From Candidatus Hydrogenedentota bacterium (GTDB lineage: Bacteria; Hydrogenedentota; Hydrogenedentia; Hydrogenedentales; CAITNO01): 64,000 nt of DNA. The stretch lies in the NCBI GenBank assembly GCA_903893795.1, contig CAITNO010000106.1, positions 1-64,000 of the forward strand. Reading direction: 5' to 3'. Shown here piece after piece: positions 34,991 through 45,054 of the stretch; within the stretch, counting starts at the first letter, position 1; each line of letters starts with the position of its first letter. A program made the position numbers and the translations under genes. The notes under the pieces are model-generated. The model did not search any database. It was not told the origin of the DNA and worked only from the letters and a program-made list of their open reading frames with translations.

Positions 34991-37338
34991 CGAAGCGCCT
35001 CCGCCAGCGCGGCCGTGTCGGCCGCGCCTGGTGTGACTGCAGCGCCGTAGCGGCCAATGCCTTCGGCGCCGCTCACATTCCAGAGCGCCGCGGGCCGCGG
35101 TGCAATCATCGCCGCCGCCGTGCGCACATCGCCCACGCTGCGGATGCAGGGGATGTAATTGTCCTTCGCCCAGGCCGTGTCGTCGTCAAGCGGGAATGCG
35201 TCCAGGTCGGCGGCCACGCCGCCGATGCCGGGATCGACCGCCGCCGCCAGAAGGCTCCACAATCCGCCGCCGCCCAATCCGCACAGGCCGATGCGGCCCG
35301 TCAGATCGCGTCGTCCGCGAAGGAAGGCCGCCGCCGTCAGCACGTCCTGCACACGGTTCGCGGCATCCGTCGGCTGGAAGGTGTCGAGGAAGGAGAAGGC
35401 GCCGACGCGCGGCGTCTCGCGCACGAAGCCATTGTCCGGCAGGCCATGCTCGCCGAGCAGGAAGGCGTCTATCGCCAGCACGGCCTTGCCCTGCGCGACC
35501 AGCGCCGCCACCAGGGGGCCGGGTTTGCCCGTGTCCGCATCGATCAATGCGCGCTTGCCACCACCGTGGACCACGATCACCGCATCCTGCGGCGCGCCGT
35601 TGTTCTTGCCACGGAACAATACCGCCGGTATGGCATCGCCCTCTGTCGTGCGGCCGAACACCCAATGCTCCACCGTACAGCCGCTGCGCTCCTCGGCGTC
35701 GCCGACGCGGGTGAAGCGCAGGTCGTTCGGTGCGGGCACCGACACACCCATCACATCGCCCAGCACCTTGCCGTGCTTCGCCTGAAATGCCGCCGTGCCT
35801 GCCGCATCGGCGGGCAGTTCTGCGTCCCACTTGGCGCGGTTCATGGCGATGACCTGTTCAATGATCTCCGCCTGGCCCCGGCTCTTGTATTCCTCCATCG
35901 GCCCCTCGCCGGGGAACACGCGCAGCTTGTCGTCCGTGTCTTTGGTGAATTCCGGCTCGGTGAAACCGCTCCAATCGTGCGTGGGGTCAATCAGGTGCTT
36001 GCCCATGAAGCGGTAGACCGCCGTGCGGCTGTCATGGTTGTAGTTGTGGTCGTAATTGAACTGGGCATACTCGACGTTTTTCTCCGCGCCGTAGAGCGCG
36101 TACACGCTCTTGATCGCCGGATACTCCACGCGCGGGGTCTCGCGTGTCCAGTCACCCGTCGCGGCCACCATCAGCAGCGGCCGCGGCGCCATCATGGCGC
36201 CGATTTCCATATTGGAGTTCCAGTAGCGGATGAGCGGCGCGTTTTCGCAAACGCAGCCGCCCTGCATGGTCGACGAAATCATGTTCACCGGCGCGGCCAC
36301 CTTGATGCGCGGGTCGGCGGTGTAGAGCGCGAAGGTTTGCGTGCCGCCGCCGGAGGCGCCGGTGCACCCGATGCGTTCCGGGTCCACGCCCTCGAGCCCG
36401 CTCACGAAATCCACCGCGCGAATGCTGGTCAGCAGTTGCAGCGCGAAGGGATGGAGCCCCCAAAGTTTCTCGCGCTCGGCGCCCCAGCGGTGCACGAACT
36501 GGCGGCTGTCCACGTAACCGATCATGTCATAGGTGAATGCCACCGCGCCCATGCGCGCAAAGGTGATGCAGCGTCCCGGCACGGAGCATTTGTCGGTGTT
36601 TTCAAGACGCCCGTTGGTCCAGTGGCCGTGCGGGTTCACGATGGCCGGGAAGGGCCCGTCGCCCTTGGGACGGTAGAGATTGCCTGTGCACATGAACCCG
36701 GGCAGCACCTCAAAGTGCACCTTTTCCACCGTGTAGTCGCCGTGATCAATCTTGTCGGTGATGACCGGATTGAGCGCTGTTTTCTCCGGCATCGGCACCA
36801 GTCCCGAACTGAGCAGCAGGCGGCGGCGGATGCTGTCCGCCTTCGCTTCCCACGTTTCGCGGGTGTCATACTGGGGCATTACGAAAACGGTGTCGGTGTG
36901 GCGCGTCTGATTCAGGCGCCGGTCAGAAACCGTCGCGCCGCCGCGGCTCACCCAGGCATCTTCGGTGGCCGTCGTCGGGTCGAATCCCTCCACCCGGCTG
37001 AGCGCCACGGCAAAGGCGTCACCCGGTGCAATGGAAACCGCCTTGCCGTCCAGATTGACCGTGCCGGCCTTGACCCAGAAATAGGCGGGTTCCTTTTGCC
37101 TTTTGCGCTTGGGCGCCTTGTCCGTCATGAATTCTTTGCCGTCCACCTTCAGGGTGGCCGACTTCTCGGCAGGAACCCAGGCCCACACCGTGTATTCACC
37201 CGGGTCGGCCAGCACCTGCCGCTCCAGCAGTTCCCACGTGTGCAGGAGCATGGAGCCATGCACGGCAATGGGGGGTTGGGGCACCGCGTCCGTCGCGGCC
37301 GCAAAGCTCAGTGTCGCACACAGCAGGGAAAGCATCAT
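34987..37338 (-). CDS. Secreted two-domain acetyl-xylan-esterase-like alpha/beta hydrolase
   Basis: The 783-residue exported protein has a short signal (MMLSLLCATLSFAAA-TD), a beta-rich N-terminal domain (about 40-130) and two tandem alpha/beta hydrolase domains. The first has NPHGHWTNGR, the nucleophile Ser329 in GCTGASGGGTQTFAL and His in FNYDHNYNHDSR, as in secreted AXE1/CocE-like esterases of polysaccharide degraders. The second (from about 540) keeps VIVVHGGGKRALID but its elbow reads GLCGLGGGGLWS, with Gly in place of the nucleophile. The second domain is therefore probably non-catalytic. The gene is coupled to the metallophosphoesterase by a 4-bp overlap. Confidence 0.87.
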   Translation of the reverse strand: MMLSLLCATLSFAAATDAVPQPPIAVHGSMLLHTWELLERQVLADPGEYTVWAWVPAEKSATLKVDGKEFMTDKAPKRKRQKEPAYFWVKAGTVNLDGKAVSIAPGDAFAVALSRVEGFDPTTATEDAWVSRGGATVSDRRLNQTRHTDTVFVMPQYDTRETWEAKADSIRRRLLLSSGLVPMPEKTALNPVITDKIDHGDYTVEKVHFEVLPGFMCTGNLYRPKGDGPFPAIVNPHGHWTNGRLENTDKCSVPGRCITFARMGAVAFTYDMIGYVDSRQFVHRWGAEREKLWGLHPFALQLLTSIRAVDFVSGLEGVDPERIGCTGASGGGTQTFALYTADPRIKVAAPVNMISSTMQGGCVCENAPLIRYWNSNMEIGAMMAPRPLLMVAATGDWTRETPRVEYPAIKSVYALYGAEKNVEYAQFNYDHNYNHDSRTAVYRFMGKHLIDPTHDWSGFTEPEFTKDTDDKLRVFPGEGPMEEYKSRGQAEIIEQVIAMNRAKWDAELPADAAGTAAFQAKHGKVLGDVMGVSVPAPNDLRFTRVGDAEERSGCTVEHWVFGRTTEGDAIPAVLFRGKNNGAPQDAVIVVHGGGKRALIDADTGKPGPLVAALVAQGKAVLAIDAFLLGEHGLPDNGFVRETPRVGAFSFLDTFQPTDAANRVQDVLTAAAFLRGRRDLTGRIGLCGLGGGGLWSLLAAAVDPGIGGVAADLDAFPLDDDTAWAKDNYIPCIRSVGDVRTAAAMIAPRPAALWNVSGAEGIGRYGAAVTPGAADTAALAEALR

Positions 37339-37432
37339 GTCGTCTCCTGATCCTGTAGGACAGCTACCGTCCGCTGTCGGTAACTTCTCGGCCCGGTGTC
37401 ATTCGCAGCGCAGTAACTTCGCGCCGTCTTCA

Positions 37433-37467
37433 GCCCCCCTTTGAAGGGGGATTTAGGGGGATGTTGC
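37433..37467. repeat. CCCCCTTTGAAGGGGG repeat, single copy
   Basis: CCCCCTTTGAAGGGGG, then ATTTAGGGGGATGTTG, lies upstream of the two-domain esterase. The palindromic core CCCCTTTGAAGGGG and the GGGGGATGTTG end are shared with the pair inside the O-antigen ligase gene at 49194-49304. This copy lacks the internal variable hairpin. Confidence 0.7.
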
Positions 37468-37572
37468 TTTTCTTCTCGTTTCCAAGTTGCACTTCTCAGC
37501 ACCGGGGCATGGCCCCGGCAGCCAAAGCGGCGTCGTTGCCGCCGCACTCCAAAACTAGACCCAAGACCCTGG

Positions 37573-38541
37573 CTACTTCGCCTCCGCCAGCACCTTCTTC
37601 AGATGGTCCACATTGCGTTTGCATTGTGCGGCCCGCTCTTCCTGCGTCTTGAGCTTCGCCACCGACTCGTCCTCGATGCAGATGTCGCCCTTGTACCCGG
37701 CGGCCTTCAGCATGCCCACCACCTTCGCCATGTCGATGTCGCCCTCGTCGAGCGGGCAGGCGTACTCGCTGTATTTCCAGCCCGCCTCGCGCATAACTTC
37801 GCGCTGGTCCTCCGGGTAGTGGATGTTCTTCATGTGCGTGTGCTTGGCATAGGGGGACAGCAGGCGCAGGATGCCGTACACCTCGCCCAGCGGATAACCG
37901 CGCCAGTAGAAGTTGCCCACGTCCATCGTCGAACCCAGCCGGGGCGAGTTCACCTGTGTGAACACATTGAGCAGGAAGGCCAGGTTGTTGCCCTGGAACC
38001 CGTGGTTCTCGATGCCCAGCGTCACCTTCGAGTTGGCCGTCTTGTCCAGCGCGCCCTTGAGACCCTCGACGAACAGGTTCACCCGCGTCTCAAAGGGGAG
38101 TTCCTTTTCCTTCTTCATTGCCGAGTCGATGCGCACGGCCCCAGCGCCCAGCAGGTCGGCCAATTCGATGGACCGGGCGATCCAGGCACTGTTGTCCGCC
38201 ATGTTGCCCGCGCTAAAATCACAGGCCGTCAGCAGCGCGCACACGTTGACACCCAGTCCTTCCGCTTTCTTGCGGTAGGCCTTTGCGTCCTCGTCCGACT
38301 TCAGTTCCACCCGCTCCTTCGAGTCCAGCGCGGCCAGGGTGAAGTCCCGTGTGAGGGTGAGTTCCACCGAATTGATCCCGAGCTGTTTCAGCCCCCCGGC
38401 GATGGTCGGGAAATAGTCCGGACCCACATAAGCATCACGCATCGACACATAGATCCCGCCGTCGGCGGCCTGCGCCGGCGCGGCTATTCCGGCAAACACG
38501 ATCGCCGTCATGACGGCGGTGGAGGCAAACATTCTGAACAT
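37573..38541 (-). CDS. Exported sugar phosphate isomerase/epimerase-like TIM barrel
   Basis: The 322-residue protein has a Sec-like signal (TAVMTAIVFAGIAAPAQAA-DG). The barrel has GINSVELTLTRDFTLA, VTLGIENHGFQGNNLAFL and TMDVGNFYWRGYP, where the Glu and Asp are the expected metal ligands of the AP-endonuclease-2-like family, then HTHMKNIHYP and DICIEDESVAKLK. It is a paralogue-type relative of the products at 14011 and 54884, but the signal differs (Sec, not Tat). Substrate is unknown. It stands upstream of the two-domain esterase on the same strand, with the CCCCCTTTGAAGGGGG repeat between. Confidence 0.88.
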   Translation of the reverse strand: MFRMFASTAVMTAIVFAGIAAPAQAADGGIYVSMRDAYVGPDYFPTIAGGLKQLGINSVELTLTRDFTLAALDSKERVELKSDEDAKAYRKKAEGLGVNVCALLTACDFSAGNMADNSAWIARSIELADLLGAGAVRIDSAMKKEKELPFETRVNLFVEGLKGALDKTANSKVTLGIENHGFQGNNLAFLLNVFTQVNSPRLGSTMDVGNFYWRGYPLGEVYGILRLLSPYAKHTHMKNIHYPEDQREVMREAGWKYSEYACPLDEGDIDMAKVVGMLKAAGYKGDICIEDESVAKLKTQEERAAQCKRNVDHLKKVLAEAK

Positions 38542-38895
38542 GACAAGAACTCCCTTGACGTGGTGGTTTTAAGACTTCGTTAAGAACGGCGAATAGAATA
38601 CGCAATCCGGGCGGGAAAAGGAAAATGAGGCCTTCCGAAAGTGACATTGATGTACAGGATGAACAGGATGGGAAAACCGATTGTATTGGTGTTCCCGTCT
38701 TGTCCCAGGAGGGTGCACATGCGGACAGCGCCGGGTGACCGAAGGGGGTGAACGGCGCGTTTTACCCCGGCCTTCTAACCGCCTTGCACAGCCGCGCCAT
38801 GCCCGCCGGGGGACTGGCTACTGTTTCCGCCAACGAGCTCACCATGCCAACACCTGCCCGAATCGGAAACCGGTGCCTGTACCTGTGCCACGCGC
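38542..38895. other. Gene-free stretch, 354 bp
   Basis: No supported gene. A short tandem ACAGGATGA-ACAGGATGG (38654-38671) resembles a dispersed repeat phrase seen in many genomes. Short open frames on both strands here have no recognisable product or ribosome binding site. The 3' end of the protein gene at 38896 lies on the minus strand. Confidence 0.4.
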
Positions 38896-40614
38896 TCATG
38901 GTGCCGCCGACAACCCCACACCCTTGCGCAACCGGGCCATCCCCCAGCACCACCATGAACACTGTTCGCCGTTGCCGGGGTCCTGAAAGGTCCACCGGTC
39001 ATCCGGCTGAAGCACGGCGCATTCCATGTATATGGCCGGGGTGTGGACGGTTTTAAGGAAATCCAGCATCTGGACTGCCCGCTCCCAGTCGCCCTCCCGT
39101 CGGCAATAATCCAACTCCCAGCCGACGCCCTTGCCGATGACGGACTTGGAAAAGGTGCCGTCGGCGTTCCAGTCCAGCGCCATCGGTTTCAATCCCTGCC
39201 AGTCGAAGATGGTGCGCTGGCGGACGGCGGCGATGGTGTCGCGCAGCACCGCAGGGTCCAGTCCCTCCCATTGTGCGGCCACGGGCGCGAAATTCAGCCA
39301 GCCCATCCCCTCGAACGGCACACCAGAATCGGAGTTCGGCACGCGCATTTCGAGATAGACGGTGTTCCCGTCAAGGACACGGGTCATGTGTTTGCCCACA
39401 GCCTCGCGCAGGCCCGCCAGTCGCCCGGTCCAGAGGGCCTCATGCACGGCGTCATGCCTGTTTTTTGCGATGGGGATCATGCTCTCCAGCGCCGCGCCCA
39501 TGAAGCTCTGCGTCAGGATGTCGTAGGTGTCCCACATGCGTCCCTCGCGCGAATGCTCCAGACTCACATTGCGTACCAGCCCCAGGTCCGCGTGAAGACG
39601 GCCGCTCAGCACATAGGGCCAGTCGGTCGAGCGATCCAGCAGCTTCGCGGCGAAACTGTACCACTGGTCCTCAAAGGGTGTCGGCCCGCGGCGCTGCGCC
39701 AGCCGGCCAAAGGCCATCAGCACATGGGCCTGGCCGTCAATCTCGTCACGGTCGGAAAGAATGGGGTATTTCGCCGCATCGGAGCGCCGCAAATCGCCCG
39801 TGTCCACGGCAAAGGCCACCGCGTGGTCCGGATGGTCTAGCCACTGTGGGGGACTGACTGCGGCGTCGTGCGCAAAGGCCCCCGCCATGCGGTGGCCGGG
39901 AGCAACCATCCCATACCACACCGGCCGTCCTTCGCCGGCAAAGGTGATGCGGATACAGTAGGATTCGTCCGCCGTCAGCGACAGCGGCGGGTCCAGGACA
40001 AAACGCACCCAGTTCCCCTGCTTCACCGCCTCCTGGGCATCGACGGTCTGGGTACGGAGGGGTTCACCATCGCGGTCCTTCCGCACGGACAGTGTCAGGC
40101 TGCCCTTGCAGCCGGTCAAAACAACATACGCCTCGATGGCGCGGATGGGCTGTGCCGGGGCCTTAAACGTTTGCACCCCGCAATAGTCGCCGTCCAGCCG
40201 GTAGAGCCCAGTCTCATGCTGTGGCTGAACAAGGTCGCTGCCGTTGGAGACGGGGTCGGCCGGTTGTTTCCGGTCGAAAACATGGGGGAGGCGTTCCATG
40301 CCGCTGGCATCAGTGGCGGCAAAGACACAGCCGATTAGCCGCTCGCAACGGTCCAGTTCGCCCGTCTCCATGAACAGCGACACCAGTCCGCCCACCGTGC
40401 GCGGAAACATGCCGGCATAGGCGCCGGTTAGCGATTCCTGAAAGAACCCATCCGATTCCACCCGCTCTAGGAGGTTGTTGTAGGTGGTGGAGTAGAGGTT
40501 CTGGTGGAACTCTGTTTTGAGCCGGTCAGCGACATCGCCAGCGGTGAGTCCCCACGCTCTTCCAACCGCTGCCAGCAGACAGGCAGCGAGAATCGACCAA
40601 TGTCGCCCATTCAT
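38896..40614 (-). CDS. Secreted protein of unknown function, possible alpha/alpha-toroid
   Basis: From ATG 40614 (AAAGGG upstream) the protein has 572 residues and a signal peptide (WSILAACLLAAVGRAWG-LT). The first third has helices (DRLKTEFHQNLYSTTYNN). A central beta-rich part follows (VVLTGCKGSLTLSVRKDRDG). The C-terminal half is mostly helical with conserved-looking Trp/Gly segments (EGMGWLNFAPVAAQWEGL, DWNADGTFSKSVIGKGVG, CAVLQPDDRWTFQDPGNGEQ). The helical part resembles an (alpha/alpha)6 fold of glycoside hydrolases and lyases. This is a guess and no catalytic residues can be named. The neighbourhood of secreted esterase and TIM-barrel proteins suggests glycan metabolism. Confidence 0.7.
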   Translation of the reverse strand: MNGRHWSILAACLLAAVGRAWGLTAGDVADRLKTEFHQNLYSTTYNNLLERVESDGFFQESLTGAYAGMFPRTVGGLVSLFMETGELDRCERLIGCVFAATDASGMERLPHVFDRKQPADPVSNGSDLVQPQHETGLYRLDGDYCGVQTFKAPAQPIRAIEAYVVLTGCKGSLTLSVRKDRDGEPLRTQTVDAQEAVKQGNWVRFVLDPPLSLTADESYCIRITFAGEGRPVWYGMVAPGHRMAGAFAHDAAVSPPQWLDHPDHAVAFAVDTGDLRRSDAAKYPILSDRDEIDGQAHVLMAFGRLAQRRGPTPFEDQWYSFAAKLLDRSTDWPYVLSGRLHADLGLVRNVSLEHSREGRMWDTYDILTQSFMGAALESMIPIAKNRHDAVHEALWTGRLAGLREAVGKHMTRVLDGNTVYLEMRVPNSDSGVPFEGMGWLNFAPVAAQWEGLDPAVLRDTIAAVRQRTIFDWQGLKPMALDWNADGTFSKSVIGKGVGWELDYCRREGDWERAVQMLDFLKTVHTPAIYMECAVLQPDDRWTFQDPGNGEQCSWWCWGMARLRKGVGLSAAP

Positions 40615-40858
40615 AAAGAACCCTTTCACGGAGTGTGCTTGGACCAACTATCGCGACCATCATGCGCGACAGAGAGAAGTGTAACGGGTCATACCCCCAA
40701 ACTGAAAAAGACAGTGTCGCCAAACTCCCAACAAGACACCCGCCATCCCAACTTGGGCTTTGGGCGTGGCCGCCATGCCCCGGTGGCGCACAGCGGGAAA
40801 GTCATCCGGCATTAAGGTATTGACGTTTCCATGGCGGCCATAAAAGGGGACTCTTGCG

Positions 40859-41302
40859 ATGAGACGATGGAAAATTCTGGTAATGGTTGTCGGCGTCTTG
40901 GTCGTTGCAGCGATTTGCCTGCCTGCGGCATATCTCGTGTTGGGTTTGGGGAGGATCGAGTTTGTTGTCATAAACGACTCAGGGTCGACGCTGAAGAATG
41001 TTGAGGTCTCGATATATTCGACAGCGTATGGAGTGGGTGATATCGATTCCGGGGGGCGCGGCCAGACGGTAATGTACAAAATCGTCGAGGGTGGCCCGGA
41101 CCTGAAATTCCGCAGGGAAGACAGGGTATACAACATAGCCCTTGACCTGTATGTCACTGCGGGAATGCACGGGACCGTGAATGTCGAGGTGCATGGGGAC
41201 CGGGTTGTCGTTAAGGACAGCATAACACCTGACGTCGGCTGTGCCACCGTCGCACCAGTCACCAATGAGCACCTGATCACGGACAAAGACATGGTGAAAT
41301 AG
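40859..41302 (+). CDS. Small membrane-anchored hypothetical protein
   Basis: The 147-residue protein starts MRRWKILVMVVGVLVVAA, a single N-terminal helix. A periplasmic beta-rich domain of about 110 residues follows (IEFVVINDSGSTLKNVEVSI, GDIDSGGRGQTVMYKI, VNVEVHGDRVVVKDSITPD). Surface-exposed Asn, Asp and Gly turns suggest an Ig-like or C2-like sandwich. I do not recognise a family. No operon partner is obvious. The next gene is the convergent groEL. Confidence 0.65.
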   Translation: MRRWKILVMVVGVLVVAAICLPAAYLVLGLGRIEFVVINDSGSTLKNVEVSIYSTAYGVGDIDSGGRGQTVMYKIVEGGPDLKFRREDRVYNIALDLYVTAGMHGTVNVEVHGDRVVVKDSITPDVGCATVAPVTNEHLITDKDMVK

Positions 41303-41364
41303 GTCTTGGGACGCGCGAAGTCCACAGAACCGTTCATCGTCGCCACGGCATGCCGCCGCAGTCA

Positions 41365-41407
41365 ATATAAAAGAACCACCCCCGGTCCGTTTCCGAACCG
41401 GGGGTGG
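41365..41407 (-). terminator. Intrinsic terminator of the groESL operon
   Basis: An 11-bp stem, CCACCCCCGGT (41376-41386) with ACCGGGGGTGG (41397-41407), stands 28 bp after the groEL stop. Reading the minus strand it is followed by TTCTTTTATAT, a good U-tract. Confidence 0.8.
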
Positions 41408-41434
41408 CGTGTGTAACGTAGGGGGGGGTACGGC

Positions 41435-43111
<1,677 letters not shown>

Positions 43112-43408
43112 TTACTCGATCACCGCAAGGACGTCGTCCTCGCGCATGATGATGTGCTCTTCGCCGTCAATTTTCACTTCCGTGCCCGAGTACTTGCCCA
43201 TGAGGATGCGGTCACCGACCTTCACCTCAAGCGCAACGCGCTTGCCGTTGTCATCGAGGCGGCCCGGACCCGCGGCAATCACTTTGCCCTCCTGGGGCTT
43301 CTCTTTGGCGGTGTCGGGGATGATGATGCCGCCGCGCACGGTGTCGCCGGCTTCTTCACGCTTGACCAGGATACGGTCGGCCAGGGGACGAACTTTCATT
43401 GTCGCCAT
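43112..43408 (-). CDS. groES: 10 kDa chaperonin GroES
   Basis: The 98-residue co-chaperonin has [16 protein letters not shown] near the start. The mobile loop is [20 protein letters not shown] and the roof segment and C-terminus are DDVLAVIE. It caps the GroEL ring. ATG 43408 has AAGGAG 9 bp upstream; an internal ATG three codons later is possible. It is the first gene of the groESL operon, with a CIRCE element and sigma-70 promoter about 110 bp upstream. Confidence 0.99.
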   Translation of the reverse strand: MATMKVRPLADRILVKREEAGDTVRGGIIIPDTAKEKPQEGKVIAAGPGRLDDNGKRVALEVKVGDRILMGKYSGTEVKIDGEEHIIMREDDVLAVIE

Positions 43409-43514
43409 TGTCTAAATCTCCTTGTGTTGAGGTTTCACACCTGAAAACGTTTGTTTTCGGCATCGCGGATAGACGTTGCCATTTTGACAAAACTTTTCTG
43501 TCTGCCTAGTGCGT

Positions 43515-43541
43515 TTAGCACTCAACGGACATGAGTGATAA
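43515..43541 (-). promoter_or_regulatory. CIRCE element (HrcA operator) of groESL
   Basis: TTAGCACTC, nine bases, then GAGTGATAA match the CIRCE consensus with one mismatch in the second arm. The heat-shock repressor HrcA binds this inverted repeat. The element overlaps the promoter -10 region, so HrcA would block transcription of groESL directly. Confidence 0.93.
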
Positions 43542-43566
43542 TAACACACGTAGAAAGCGATGTCAA
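43538..43566 (-). promoter_or_regulatory. Sigma-70-type promoter of groESL
   Basis: On the minus strand TTGACA (43566-43561) and TATTAT (43543-43538) are separated by exactly 17 bp. The -10 and transcription start region coincide with the CIRCE element. The -35 is a perfect consensus. Confidence 0.85.
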
Positions 43567-43803
43567 GCCCGCTACAGGCGGCTAAGAAGGGAATGGGGGG
43601 CCGGTGGAAAGGACAAAACACTAGGGAATACATAGCTGTTCGGCATCCTCAAGGCTTTACGGAGAAACATCATTGTCAAAATGACAAAATATCTTATAAG
43701 AATGAGGGAAGAGCAGCGCGCTTTCCCGGTCATGATTTCAGGGCAGGCACCGGGCTCACATGGAAATAATGAGGTAAATGAGATAAGGTCCGGTTCGCTT
43801 TCC
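43567..43803. other. Divergent intergenic part between groESL and the polysaccharide locus
   Basis: Nothing beyond regulatory sequence is seen. The stretch is relatively AT-rich compared with flanking genes and holds no repeat, RNA gene or supported reading frame. A promoter for the DegT gene follows at 43804-43832. Confidence 0.4.
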
Positions 43804-43832
43804 TTGCGGGGGCGTTCGCGGACGCGTATACT
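43804..43832 (+). promoter_or_regulatory. Candidate promoter of the DegT/glycosylphosphotransferase operon
   Basis: TTGCGG (43804-43809) and TATACT (43827-43832) are 17 bp apart. The -10 matches consensus at five of six positions, the -35 at three. The leader to ATG 43941 would be about 100 nt. Confidence 0.4.
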
Positions 43833-43940
43833 CTTTACATGGGGGGCTTGGCAGAAACGATTTTGCCATTGCCCTGTGTAACCCCTTTGGCAGAGGTGTA
43901 CTATGCCGTCCGCGGACGGTTCTCGGAGACCCACCCACCG

Positions 43941-45041
43941 ATGAAAGTTCAGTTTGTCGACCTGGTCAGCCAATACCAATCCCTGCACCATGAAATTCAT
44001 GAGGCGCTGGAGGAGGTCATGTCCTCGGCGTCCTTTGTGCTGGGCGGTGCCGTGACCGCGTTTGAGCGGAACTTTGCGGCCTATTGCGGCACCAAGCACT
44101 GCGTGGGGGTGGCGTCGGGCGCCGATGCGCTTCATCTGGCGCTGCGCGCACTGGGAATCGGCCCGGGCGACGAGGTCATCACGGTGGCGAACACCTTTAT
44201 CGCCACGGTGAACGCCATCGCGCTGGCGGGGGCCGAACCGGTGCTGGTGGATGCGAAAGACCCGTGGTACACCATGGACCCGGCGCTGCTGGAAGCGGCG
44301 GTCACGCCCAAGACCAAGGCCATCATGCCTGTGCATCTTTACGGACAGCCCGCGGACATGGACCCCATATTGGAGATTGCCCATCGTCATGGACTGAAGG
44401 TGGTGGAGGATGCGGCACAGGCGCACGGCGCGCGCTACAAGGGTCGCCGCACGGGTTCGATGGGCGTGTGCGGCTGTTTCAGCTTCTACCCCGGCAAAAA
44501 CCTGGGTTCCTACGGCGAGGGCGGCGCGGTGGTCACCGACGACGAGGCGCTGGCCAATGCGCTGCGCGTTTACCGCAACTGCGGCCAGTCGGAGAAATAC
44601 ATCCACCCGGTGGTTGGGTTCAACAGCCGCCTGCACAGCATGCAGGCCGCCGTGCTCAACGTAAAACTGCCTTACCTGGACTGGTGGAACGAGAAGCGCA
44701 GTCACTTTGCGGCCCTGTACAGTGATGGTCTGGCGGGGACGCCCGACCTGGTGCTGCCTGAAGTGATGCCCGGGGCGGAGTCGGTGTGGCACTTGTATGT
44801 CGTGCGCCATCCGCGCCGCGACGACCTGATGGCGTTCCTGAAGGAACGCGACGTCTTCTGCGGCATTCATTACCCGGTGCCGATTCACCTGCAAACGGCC
44901 TATGCGGGCGTGCGCACTGTTCCCGAGGGTGTCCCGGTGACCACCGTCGAGGCGACGCAACTGCTGTCGCTGCCGATGCACCCCGAACTGACTGACGAGC
45001 AGGTGGCGTACGTCATAGAATCCGTCCGCGCGTTTGGCTGA
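43941..45041 (+). CDS. DegT/DnrJ/EryC1/StrS-family sugar aminotransferase
   Basis: The 366-residue PLP enzyme begins MKVQFVDLVSQYQSLHHEI. Family motifs are GTKHCVGVASGADALHLAL (PLP phosphate site), GDEVITVANTFIATVNAIA, VVEDAAQAHGARYKG (Asp to the pyridine nitrogen) and SFYPGKNLGSYGEGG, where Lys forms the Schiff base. These enzymes aminate keto-sugar nucleotides for surface polysaccharide and antibiotic sugars. The specific sugar is unknown. The frame is open upstream to 43839, but ATG 43941 matches the family start. It is followed immediately by the glycosylphosphotransferase gene. Confidence 0.93.
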   Translation: MKVQFVDLVSQYQSLHHEIHEALEEVMSSASFVLGGAVTAFERNFAAYCGTKHCVGVASGADALHLALRALGIGPGDEVITVANTFIATVNAIALAGAEPVLVDAKDPWYTMDPALLEAAVTPKTKAIMPVHLYGQPADMDPILEIAHRHGLKVVEDAAQAHGARYKGRRTGSMGVCGCFSFYPGKNLGSYGEGGAVVTDDEALANALRVYRNCGQSEKYIHPVVGFNSRLHSMQAAVLNVKLPYLDWWNEKRSHFAALYSDGLAGTPDLVLPEVMPGAESVWHLYVVRHPRRDDLMAFLKERDVFCGIHYPVPIHLQTAYAGVRTVPEGVPVTTVEATQLLSLPMHPELTDEQVAYVIESVRAFG

Positions 45042-45054
45042 GGATGCGCCGCCC

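Noticed and set aside
35446..37350. A 600-codon open frame antisense to the two-domain esterase
   Set aside because: The sense strand has a complete signal peptide and hydrolase motifs. The antisense product has high Arg/His content and no domain, which is typical of shadow frames.
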